Shown here piece after piece: positions 41,178 to 49,478 of a stretch of DNA of 58,304 nucleotides. Every line of letters starts with the position of its first letter. The stretch's first letter is position 1. This DNA comes from CAYPGJ01 sp964638515 (GTDB taxonomy: Bacteria > Planctomycetota > Phycisphaerae > Phycisphaerales > UBA1924), in the NCBI GenBank assembly GCA_964638515.1, contig CAZWZL010000014.1, positions 1 through 58,304 of the forward strand, written 5' to 3'. The notes below the pieces were generated by a model, which was not told the origin of the DNA, made no database searches, and was given only the letters and a program-made list of their open reading frames with translations. A program made the translations under genes and the position numbers.

Positions 41178-43970
41178 TTACACGCAGGGCACGCCGAAGC
41201 CCGAGAGCACGGCGTTCAGATCGGTGAAGTTGGTGGTGTTGTCGTCGGGCACGCCGTCGCCGTCGGCGTCGGGGGCCATGTTGCCGCCGACATTCGGGCC
41301 GGACTGACCGAAGAACGAGAGCACGTTGTTGAGGTCACTGAAGTTGACGACGCCGTCGTCGTTGGTGTCGCCCAGGCAGGGCAGGGCCCACAGGCGGATG
41401 TTGTCGGCGTAGAGGATGGAGCCCGCAGTGGCCGTGTTCTCGTCGCCGGCGGAGAGGAAGAGGATGTCGATGTCCTTCCGCAGCACGGCGAGATTGAGGT
41501 TGATGGGGTCGCACCCGATGATCCCGTTGGGCTTGACCACAAAGCCGCCGGAGTCGCTCAGGAGGCGCCCGTTAATGCGGTAGGTGTGATTGCCCGCGAA
41601 GTTCTTGTGGGTGGAGAGCTGGAAGAACGAGCCGAAGGCCACGCCGAGTGACGAGAGCGAGGTGCCGGAGTCAACCCAGATGACGGAAGAGGGGCCGCCC
41701 GAAACGACCGGGCACACGAACGCCGGGTTCGGCGTGGTGTACCAGAGCGTCTGGGTGACGGAGGAGAAGAGGAGTCGGTTGGAGATGCCGAAGATCGTGG
41801 GGTTGGACGTGGCCTGACCGGGGCTCCAGAGGCGCGTCGTGGCGCCGTCGGTGAGCATGTAGTTGCCGCTCTGCGCCCAGCCGCGCGTGGCCGAAGAGGT
41901 CACGTTGGGAAGACGGGTCGAGGCTTGCGAGAAGAACGCGAACGCGGGGTCGGACGGGGGAAGCGGGTCGGTGTCGCGGAAGAGGTTCTCCATGCGGAGG
42001 ACCTTGGTGGTGTTTGAGCCGGCGTTCTGCTGGATCGGCATGTTGGAGGCCGAGCCCCAGCGGAACGGCGTGGCCGTGTTTCCGTCGTCGTCGTGTGCGC
42101 CGATCGTCACGCCGACGAGGCCCCACTCGAGGTTGTCATCGTAGACGAGGGTGAAGGGCGGCAAGACGACGGTGGGCAGCGTCTGGCACTGCAGCAGCAC
42201 GTTGTCCAGGTAAAAACCGTTGCCCGCGCCGAACGCGTTGTTCTCGGAGTCGTAGGCCGCGCGATCGATGGAGTTCACGAAGGCGGAGCCGGTGTAGATG
42301 GTGACGCCGCCGACCTTGACGGTGAGCGCGCGGGTGTCGGTGACCTCGAAACACATGGTTCGATAGGTGTTGTCGAAGGTGAAGTTGAAGCCGGTGTCGG
42401 CCACGTCGACGCCGATGACGGCCACGTTGTCGAACGGTGTGGTGGTGCCTTCGGGATCGATCGGGTTGTACAGCCCGTTGATCTGCACGTACCCGCGGTT
42501 GGTGTACGGAGCGGGGGGCGCCTCGCGCCCGATGTAGAGCCGTGAGGTGATCGAATTGTCGATGACCGAGATGGCGCTGAGGCTTCGGACGGTTACGTTG
42601 CCGACCCCGCCGGGGATTTTGATGTCCGTGCAGAGGCTGATCGGCGAGCCCGGCGTGGCGAACGTAGCGGGCAGGGCGGTTCGGATCTCCTCGCGGTAGC
42701 GGTCATCCGGGAAGATGTTGGTCTGCAGCATGGATTTGTTGGGGCCCGCGCCGGGGTCCAGAACGATCGACGCGCGCGCCGACTGGGCCGACACCCAGCG
42801 GGTGCTCTGGCCGAACACCTGATCGGCAAACATCCACTGGAGATCATCGAGGTACTGGCCCGACGAGCACACCAGCGGCGGAGGCGTGGGCAGGATGAAC
42901 TCGACGCCCTCGACGTGCATGTTGTCGTAGTAGCAGGCGTCGTTGGCGCGCGTCTCGTGGTGACGGGCGCTCCAGCGGTCGATGCGCCCCACGTTGATGC
43001 CGATCGCCGCGTATCCCTGGACGGGGCCGTTGCCGTCGTTGTAATCGATCTTGATGATGTTCACGCCCGCGGTGTCCGTCTCGTGCACGATCTTGAACCA
43101 CGCCTGCACGGGCACGCGCATCTGGCCTTCCGGCCCCGGAACCTGCGGGCCGGCGTAGCCGCCCGGGAACGTCAGCGGGAAGAAGAGGCCGGTCGTGAAC
43201 GAGTTTGGATCGTTGCCGAGGTTGTAGAAGTACGGGGTCGGGCCGACGGGGATCGACCCGCCGATCGCCTCGCCGCCCCAAAGCACGCGGTCGATGACGA
43301 AGCCGGAGGAGACGTACGACGCTTCCGAGACCCAGCGGCTCTCGATGGCGTTGACGTAGCAGTCATGGGAGAAGATGGCGTTGATCCCCGGCGCCGCGCG
43401 GAACACGAACCGCTGATCGATCGTCGTCGGGTTCGTGAAGGACTTGACGAAGTTGTACGCCCACAGACGCGTGATCGTGCCGGACGGAGCGTTCGTCGTC
43501 GTGTTGAAACCGCGCAGCTTCTGCGTGGCGTTTCCGGCCACGGCGTCGCTCACCACGCCCGCGTTCGGGAAGAGGCGAGCCTGCGAGAACAGCATGCCCG
43601 CGCCCGTGGACGCGCCCGAGTAGATCGCGGTGGTGGACTGGAGCCCGGCCGGGGACGACAGGTTCACGTTGGGCGTGATTCCCTCCATGGTGTCGTCGAG
43701 GAAGGTGAGGGATGGGCCGTCCGATCCGCCGAGCGACGAGCCGCGCGAGATCTCGCCGAACGCCGAGGCGAGATCGATGCGTTGCACGCCCTTGAAGCTG
43801 CCCTCGTGCACGCGCGCGATCATCGGCGCGTTGGGCGTGACGACGCGCCCGAATTCATCGCGCTCGCGCATGTCGTTGTCTGGCTCGGGCTGAGGAAGGG
43901 GAGTGGCGTTGACCGTGGCCATGAGACCGACGGCAAGGCCTGCCGCTGCTTTCATCCATCTGTTCCGCAT
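41178..43970 (-). CDS. Large secreted dockerin protein, tandem paralogue A
   Basis: A 930-residue exported protein of unknown function. The ATG at 43970 has AGGAG eight bases upstream and starts a signal peptide (KAAAGLAVGLMATVNA). The body has three related beta-rich segments that each open with a D-x-L-E/Q-W motif (YLDDLQWMFADQVFG, DDNLEWGLVGVTIG) and share SKxLxMENxFRDxDP-like parts, which suggests internally duplicated LamG/concanavalin-like domains. The C-terminus is a paired dockerin-like domain (GDTNDDGVVNFSDLN, and a second loop with the insert GDGVPDDNTTNFTDLN) flanked by cysteines (PCLGDTN, VPCV). It is about the same length as, and highly similar to, the next gene upstream. A strong terminator follows. 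Confidence 0.8.
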   Translation of the reverse strand: MRNRWMKAAAGLAVGLMATVNATPLPQPEPDNDMRERDEFGRVVTPNAPMIARVHEGSFKGVQRIDLASAFGEISRGSSLGGSDGPSLTFLDDTMEGITPNVNLSSPAGLQSTTAIYSGASTGAGMLFSQARLFPNAGVVSDAVAGNATQKLRGFNTTTNAPSGTITRLWAYNFVKSFTNPTTIDQRFVFRAAPGINAIFSHDCYVNAIESRWVSEASYVSSGFVIDRVLWGGEAIGGSIPVGPTPYFYNLGNDPNSFTTGLFFPLTFPGGYAGPQVPGPEGQMRVPVQAWFKIVHETDTAGVNIIKIDYNDGNGPVQGYAAIGINVGRIDRWSARHHETRANDACYYDNMHVEGVEFILPTPPPLVCSSGQYLDDLQWMFADQVFGQSTRWVSAQSARASIVLDPGAGPNKSMLQTNIFPDDRYREEIRTALPATFATPGSPISLCTDIKIPGGVGNVTVRSLSAISVIDNSITSRLYIGREAPPAPYTNRGYVQINGLYNPIDPEGTTTPFDNVAVIGVDVADTGFNFTFDNTYRTMCFEVTDTRALTVKVGGVTIYTGSAFVNSIDRAAYDSENNAFGAGNGFYLDNVLLQCQTLPTVVLPPFTLVYDDNLEWGLVGVTIGAHDDDGNTATPFRWGSASNMPIQQNAGSNTTKVLRMENLFRDTDPLPPSDPAFAFFSQASTRLPNVTSSATRGWAQSGNYMLTDGATTRLWSPGQATSNPTIFGISNRLLFSSVTQTLWYTTPNPAFVCPVVSGGPSSVIWVDSGTSLSSLGVAFGSFFQLSTHKNFAGNHTYRINGRLLSDSGGFVVKPNGIIGCDPINLNLAVLRKDIDILFLSAGDENTATAGSILYADNIRLWALPCLGDTNDDGVVNFSDLNNVLSFFGQSGPNVGGNMAPDADGDGVPDDNTTNFTDLNAVLSGFGVPCV

Positions 43971-44328
43971 GTGGACCGCTCCTGCGAGAAGCTGAATCGA
44001 CTGACGGTGCATGATCATCGCTCTCACGCGTCCCTACATCGTGCAAACTGCGACGGCCACGACCGAACCACCTCGGGGCGCACATCGCGCCCCGCATCCC
44101 CCGAGTCTCCCCCATAATCCCAAGGGGCACAAGACCTTATCCCGTGAAATCAGGCGAAAGGAATCGGGGGTTCACCCCGGGGGGCCACCCTGTGCATCTG
44201 GCGTTCGAAGGACGCCGTGAGCCCGATCCACCGGTCCGGGCCAATGCAAAGCGGCCGCGAACGGGGTTGCCGTCCGCAGCCGCGAGGATCGGGAACCAGA
44301 CGCCTCCCTGCCCGGAGGCGTTGTCAGG
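43971..44328. other. Intergenic stretch between the tandem paralogues
   Basis: It holds a leader hairpin GGGGCGC-ACATC-GCGCCCC (44075-44093), 105 bp before the start of paralogue A. Directly after the stop of paralogue B is a second hairpin, ACGCCTCC-CTGCCC-GGAGGCGT (44300-44321), a probable terminator without a clear T-run. No gene was seen. Confidence 0.55.
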
Positions 44329-47079
44329 TCAGACGCAGGGCACGCCGAAGCCCGACAGGACCGCGTTCAGATCGCTGAAGTTGGTCGAGTTATCGTCCGG
44401 CACGCCATCGCCGTCGGCGTCCGGAGCGACGTTGCCTCCGACGTTCGGACCGGACTGTCCGAAGAACGACAGGACGTTGTTGAGATCGTTGAAGTTCACG
44501 ACGCCGTCGTCGTTGGTGTCGCCCAGACAGGGCAGCGCCCACGCGCGAACGTCGTCGGCGTAGAGGATCGATCCGGCCAGCGCGGTGTTCTCATCGCCCC
44601 CGGACAGGAACAGGATGTCGAGATTCTTGCTCAGCACCATCTGCGTGCCATCGCAGGTGCTCAGCGAATTCGGCTTCACGACGTTACCCAGGGAGTCCCG
44701 AAGCAGGCGACCGTTGATCCGATAGGAATGATTGCCGGCCGTGTTCTTGTGAATGGACAGTTGGAAGAAGCTGGCGAAGTTCACGCCGAGCGAGGCGAAC
44801 GACGTTCCCGTGTCCACCCAGTTGACGGCTGAGGGCCCGCCGGTGACGACCGGGCAGACGAAAGCGGGGTTGGGCGTGGTGTGCCAGATGGTCTGCGTCA
44901 CGGAGGAAAACGCCAGGCGCGTGCTCAGGCTGAACACGGACACGTTGGGTGTGGATTGGCCGGGGCTCCAGAGACGCGTGGTGGCGCCGTCGGTGAGCAT
45001 GTAGCCACCGCTGGCCGCCCAGCCGCGCGAGCCCGACGCCGTCACATTGGGAAGCCTGGTCGTGGCCTGGGTGAACGACACGAAGCCGGGGTCGTTGGGC
45101 GGCAGCGGGTCCTCATCGCGGAACACGTTCTCCATGCGGAGCACCTTGCTCGAGTTGGACCCCGCGCCCTGCTGGATCGGCATGTTCGCGGCCGAGCTCC
45201 AGCGGAACGGAGTGGTCACGTTGCCGTCATCATCGTGCTGGCCGATCGTGACGCCCACGATGCCCCATTCGAGGTCATCGTGATAGACCAGCGAGAACGG
45301 CGGAAGCACGACGTTGGGCAGCGCCTGGCACTGCAGCCGAAGGTTGTCGAACAGGATCGTGTTGCCCGCGCCGAACGCGTTGTTCTCGGAGTCGAGCGCG
45401 TACCGATCGATCGAGTTCACGAACGCCGTGCCCGTGAAGATCGTGGCGCCGCCGACGGTGACGGTCATGGCGCGCGTGTCGGCCACCTGGAAGCAGACCT
45501 GGCGATACGCGTTGTCGAAGGGGTAGTTGAACCCGGTGTCGGCGACATGCGTGCCGATCACGGCGACGTTGTCGAACGGCGTCGTGGTGCCCTCCGGATC
45601 GATCGGGTCGTAGAGATTGTCGATCTGGACGTACGCACGCGCCACGAAGGGCGCCGGCGGCGCCTCTCGGCCGATGAACAACCGGCTGACGTTGTCGTTG
45701 TCCACCAGCGACTGCGGGCTGAGCCCGCGAACCGTGACGTTGCCGGGCGTGATCTTCACGTCCGCGCAGATGCGGAACGGATTCCCGGGAGTCGCGAACG
45801 TTTCGGGAGTCCGCGTGATCGTTTCCTCACGGTATCGATCGTCGGGGAAGATATTGAACTGGCGATACCGCTTGCTCCCCGTCTCGCTGATCACCACGGC
45901 CTTTGACGACTGAGCGTCCACCCAGCGGATGCTCTGCCCGAACAGATCGCCGATCGTGAGCCATTCGAGGTCATCAAGGTACTCACCGCCCGCGCACTCG
46001 AGCGGCGGCGGCACGGGAAGCACCAGCTCGACGCCCTGCGCGGCAAAGTTATCGAAGTAGCACGCGTCGTTCTGCTGTTCCGAATTGAAGCGGGCGTTCC
46101 AACGGTCGTAGCGCGAAACCGAGAGACCGATGGTTCGATTGCCCTCGACCTCGCCGCCGCCGTTCATGAAATCGATCTTGAGCACCACCTCGCCCGACGT
46201 GTTCACTTCATGGATGAGCTTGAACCAGGAGTTGATCGGCACGAGGATCGGCTGCCCGGCCTGCGGGTGGCCCGCCGGGAACACGAGCTCCTGGAAAATG
46301 CCGGTGGTGAATGAGTTGGGGTCGAGTCCGAGGTTGTAGAACGATGGCAACGCGCCCGCCGGCAGCCCGGATCCCGCCGTCGGATTCGTGCCGCCCCACA
46401 GCACCCTATCCACCAGGAACCCGCCCGTCGTGTACGACGCCTCGCTCGTGAACGTCGTCGTGATCGCGTTCACGAACGTCTCGTGCGACTGGCGCGCCGG
46501 GGCCGCCGGGTCCGCCCGGAGAATCATGCGGATGTCAATCGTGTTCTGCGGCGTGTACTGCTTTACCCAGTTGTACGACCACAGCCGCGCGATCGTGCCC
46601 GCCGGGGGCGTGCTGGTGTTCGCGAAGCCACGAAGCTTCATGGTCGAGTTGCCGCCCGCGGCCTCGGTGGTGGCGCCGGCGAGCGGTGACAGCTGCGACT
46701 GCTGCAGGATGCTGCCCAGCCCCGCGCTCGCTCCGGTCCAGACGGTCGAGGGCGAGATCTGATTGAGCAGGTTGGCCGGGATGGGCTGAAGGCCCTCGAA
46801 CGTGTCCGTCATGAACGTGAGCGCCGGGCCCGGTCCTTCCGGCGATGCGTTCGATGTGCCTCGCGCCAGGCGCCCGAACGCCGTGGTCAGATCGATGCGC
46901 CCGCCCTGCTGCGCGCCGGCCTCCGTCCTGCGCAGCGCGCCGAGGTGGGAGGGAACCACCGGCCGCCCGGCGTCGTCCAACTCCCGGTAATCCGTCAGGG
47001 ACTGCCACACGCCGTCGGCAGCGCCGGCGCTGAGGCACATCGCGGCTCCTGCGGCCGCTGCGGTCCATCCGATTCTCAT
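44329..47079 (-). CDS. Large secreted dockerin protein, tandem paralogue B
   Basis: A 916-residue exported protein, colinear with paralogue A over its whole length, so the pair arose by tandem duplication. The ATG at 47079 follows GAGGAG at about nine bases and starts a signal peptide (GWTAAAAGAAMCLSAGA). Segments such as LLVDRVLWGGTN-like VDRVLWGG, FFDNFAAQGVELVLP, YLDDLEWLTIGDLFG and DDLEWGIVGVTIG recur in both. The C-terminal dockerin (GDTNDDGVVNFNDLN plus GDGVPDDNSTNFSDLN) is nearly identical in the two proteins and is flanked by cysteines. The function is unknown; a role in binding surface polymers is plausible from the LamG-like segments. Confidence 0.8.
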   Translation of the reverse strand: MRIGWTAAAAGAAMCLSAGAADGVWQSLTDYRELDDAGRPVVPSHLGALRRTEAGAQQGGRIDLTTAFGRLARGTSNASPEGPGPALTFMTDTFEGLQPIPANLLNQISPSTVWTGASAGLGSILQQSQLSPLAGATTEAAGGNSTMKLRGFANTSTPPAGTIARLWSYNWVKQYTPQNTIDIRMILRADPAAPARQSHETFVNAITTTFTSEASYTTGGFLVDRVLWGGTNPTAGSGLPAGALPSFYNLGLDPNSFTTGIFQELVFPAGHPQAGQPILVPINSWFKLIHEVNTSGEVVLKIDFMNGGGEVEGNRTIGLSVSRYDRWNARFNSEQQNDACYFDNFAAQGVELVLPVPPPLECAGGEYLDDLEWLTIGDLFGQSIRWVDAQSSKAVVISETGSKRYRQFNIFPDDRYREETITRTPETFATPGNPFRICADVKITPGNVTVRGLSPQSLVDNDNVSRLFIGREAPPAPFVARAYVQIDNLYDPIDPEGTTTPFDNVAVIGTHVADTGFNYPFDNAYRQVCFQVADTRAMTVTVGGATIFTGTAFVNSIDRYALDSENNAFGAGNTILFDNLRLQCQALPNVVLPPFSLVYHDDLEWGIVGVTIGQHDDDGNVTTPFRWSSAANMPIQQGAGSNSSKVLRMENVFRDEDPLPPNDPGFVSFTQATTRLPNVTASGSRGWAASGGYMLTDGATTRLWSPGQSTPNVSVFSLSTRLAFSSVTQTIWHTTPNPAFVCPVVTGGPSAVNWVDTGTSFASLGVNFASFFQLSIHKNTAGNHSYRINGRLLRDSLGNVVKPNSLSTCDGTQMVLSKNLDILFLSGGDENTALAGSILYADDVRAWALPCLGDTNDDGVVNFNDLNNVLSFFGQSGPNVGGNVAPDADGDGVPDDNSTNFSDLNAVLSGFGVPCV

Positions 47080-47439
47080 GAGTCCTATCTCCTCAAAGCT
47101 CGAGAGTGCGTCGTCCTGGTCGTGGGCGCGACCACCGCGCCCGGCCGAATCGCGCCCCAAGGCGGCGCGGTAACGCCCGATGTCCCCGAAAACCTCGATG
47201 TGCCCACGAGCCGAACTCGGCAGACGTGCGTCTACCGTCGCGCCGGCGCCGCGACGTGTCGCGCGCCGGAGTTCGACGATGGAACGATGCGCCGCACTCG
47301 CGTCGCGTTCAAGCGCCGAGACCGGATTCCCGGTGATTTCTTCCGCACCATACGGCGGAAGGTTGCACGCGCGCAGCGCACTTGCGGTGCAACCCTTGCG
47401 GAATCGGTGCGCAAGTCAGGGTTTGTCCGAAGCGTCGCG
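47080..47439. other. Intergenic stretch upstream of paralogue B
   Basis: It holds a leader hairpin GGGCGCG-ACCAC-CGCGCCC (47124-47142), 45 bp before the start of paralogue B and similar in form to the one before paralogue A. An inverted repeat GGTTGCAC/GTGCAACC (47361-47394) lies just beyond the end of the HEAT-repeat gene. No gene was recognised. Confidence 0.5.
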
Positions 47440-49446
47440 TTACGGCGCAGACTGTCGCGATGCGCCGTCGCTCTCCGGCGCGATCGGTCGTTCGGGCGCG
47501 CTCGCCGGGGCGTACAGCCGGTCGCGCTCGCCGCCCGACAGCGTCGATTCGAACAGAGCCGCGATCCGATCCCGAACCGACGCCTCGTGCGCCATCCCCC
47601 GGCACAGATCCAAGCCGTCCAGCCACGCGGACACCGGCGCCTGAAGCGTTTCGGCCTCGTCCAGGCGATCCAGCAGCAGCAGCGCGCGCAGCCTCGCGTC
47701 CCGAACGAGCGGATCTCCCGGGGCCGCCCGCAGCGCGTCGAGATGAGTGAGCGCCGCACCGCCGTCTCTCTGCGACAGGGAATGCTCCGCCCGCGCGATG
47801 CAGACTCGCGTTGTCGCCTCTCCGCCGTTGGTCGTCGCGTGCGCAGCCGCGCGAGCGAGCAACGCGCCGCGGTCATCCGGCTCGGTCACCGTCGAGAGCG
47901 CCGCGCGGAAGCCCTCCGGAGGGAGCGCCAGCAACACTCGCCCCAGCCCGTCCCATCGGCCGTCCCCCAGGTGGGCGCCGGCGGAGCGCAGCATCGCGAA
48001 CCATTCAACCGTGGCGGTGCGCGCCGCCAGCGCGCGGCACACGAGCTCGAACACCGCTCCGTCAGGCTCCGGCGCGATCTCCAGCAGCACGCTCAGGCCC
48101 TGGTCGTGCAACGCGAGACCTTCCGCCAGCGCGAGACGGCTGCCGGGTTCACTCTCCGAAAGAACGCGGCGCGCCGCGTCCACGTCTTCGCTCCCGCTCA
48201 ACGCGCCGAGCAGGCGCGCAGAGGAGGGAGAGATGCGCTTGGGGTCGATCCGCACCAGCAGCTCCATGGCGCGCCGTCCCAACCCGACTTCGAGCGGCGA
48301 CACGCGATGGATCGACGCCAGCGCCTCTGCCGCCGCCGGACGTGCCGCATCCCCACGCTCCAGCCACCGCAGGCACACCTCGGCCTCCCGAGGATCGGGG
48401 CGATTCGAGAGCAGCCGTAACAGCGGCGCCGCCACGCGCTCATCCGTTTCGCCCCGCAATGCCGTCAGCGCGGGCGCCACGTCACGAGGCGCAAGGTTCG
48501 CAAGCAAGCGCGCCGCCGCGGCCCGCACATCGGACGAGCCGCCGACCAGCGACTGCATCGCGGCGTCCGCCACGCTCGTGTCCAGCACCTGCGCATTCAC
48601 CAACGCGCGCGACGCCAGATCAAACCCGATGAGTCGGACCTGCGCCGAATCATCACGCAGCATCGCCGCGAGCATCGCCGATCGCTCCTCAGGCGGCGTC
48701 AGCGCGTACACGCGCCCGTACACCTCAGCAAGCCTCGACGCCAAGGAGTCCCGCTCCCGCGCCAACCGCTGCGCTCGCGCCGCGTGCGCCGTGGCCAGGC
48801 GGACGCGCCATTCCCCTTCCGGCAGAAACCCGTGCTCGCGCCACCACCCGTCCCACGCGCCCGATTCTGCCGGCAAGTCATCCCGCCCGGTCATCCGCAC
48901 CAGCGCCCCCCACACCGACGCCCGCCGCCCGGCCGTGTCGGCCCTGGCCATGGCCCGGACCACGGCCCCGATGAACTCGCGCGCCGGCGACGCCACGCCG
49001 CCCAACGCCACACCCGCCGCGGACGCCACGCTCGCTCGTGCATCATCACACGCTCGGGAGAGCGGCCCCGAATACGTCCCTGCCAGTCCCGCTTCCGAGA
49101 CCGCGGCAATCGCCGCGAGCGCCGCGAGCTCAGGCGCTTCCGCGCTCATGGCCCGCGTCAGGCCGTCCGTCGCGCCGGCCGCGCGCATCGAAACCAGGGC
49201 GCGAGCCGCCGCCGTCCGCTGCTCATCCGTCGAGTCCGTGGCCAACAAGGCCCCGACGGCCTGCGCAACGCTCGGCCCGTCCGGCGTCGGGCTCGAGGGC
49301 TGCACGAGAGGTTGCCCGGTGGTACTGGCAGAGCTCCCTTGAGACGGGGCGTGGCTCGCCACGAACCCCAGAATCATCGCGCAGCACGCCGCCGCGAGGG
49401 GCCCCCTCGTCCAACCGCCCTGGGTTTTTTCTCGATGCCTACGCAA
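47440..49446 (-). CDS. Secreted HEAT-repeat protein
   Basis: A 668-residue, mostly helical protein of unknown function. The start is TTG at 49446, with GGAGG five bases upstream; it gives a signal peptide (PLAAACCAMILGFVASHA) preceded by a charged N-terminus. The body is built of HEAT-like Ala/Leu-rich helical pairs (RTAAARALVSMRAAG, VRAAAARLLANLAP, RPAAAEALASIHRV), which usually form a curved protein-binding scaffold. The last 150 residues become TPR-like (ALTHLDALRAAPGDPLVRDARLRALLLLDRLDEAE). No catalytic motif is seen. It is divergent from the TPR gene at 49479, the two starts being only 32 bp apart, so both promoters must overlap. Confidence 0.7.
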   Translation of the reverse strand: MRRHREKTQGGWTRGPLAAACCAMILGFVASHAPSQGSSASTTGQPLVQPSSPTPDGPSVAQAVGALLATDSTDEQRTAAARALVSMRAAGATDGLTRAMSAEAPELAALAAIAAVSEAGLAGTYSGPLSRACDDARASVASAAGVALGGVASPAREFIGAVVRAMARADTAGRRASVWGALVRMTGRDDLPAESGAWDGWWREHGFLPEGEWRVRLATAHAARAQRLARERDSLASRLAEVYGRVYALTPPEERSAMLAAMLRDDSAQVRLIGFDLASRALVNAQVLDTSVADAAMQSLVGGSSDVRAAAARLLANLAPRDVAPALTALRGETDERVAAPLLRLLSNRPDPREAEVCLRWLERGDAARPAAAEALASIHRVSPLEVGLGRRAMELLVRIDPKRISPSSARLLGALSGSEDVDAARRVLSESEPGSRLALAEGLALHDQGLSVLLEIAPEPDGAVFELVCRALAARTATVEWFAMLRSAGAHLGDGRWDGLGRVLLALPPEGFRAALSTVTEPDDRGALLARAAAHATTNGGEATTRVCIARAEHSLSQRDGGAALTHLDALRAAPGDPLVRDARLRALLLLDRLDEAETLQAPVSAWLDGLDLCRGMAHEASVRDRIAALFESTLSGGERDRLYAPASAPERPIAPESDGASRQSAP

Positions 49447-49465
49447 TGGCCCCTCCAGTTCGCCG

Positions 49466-49473
49466 AGTATACT
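49466..49473. promoter_or_regulatory. Palindromic -10 element shared by two divergent genes
   Basis: AGTATACT is its own reverse complement, so it presents TATACT as a -10 hexamer on both strands. It lies 5-6 bases before the ATG at 49479 and 20 bases before the TTG at 49446. No good -35 hexamer is seen on either side. Confidence 0.4.
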
Positions 49474-49478
49474 GAGGT

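Noticed and set aside
3173..47079. A cellulosome gene cluster, because of the many dockerins
   Set aside because: No cohesin, scaffoldin or glycoside hydrolase is present and the dockerin cargo is mostly non-enzymatic.
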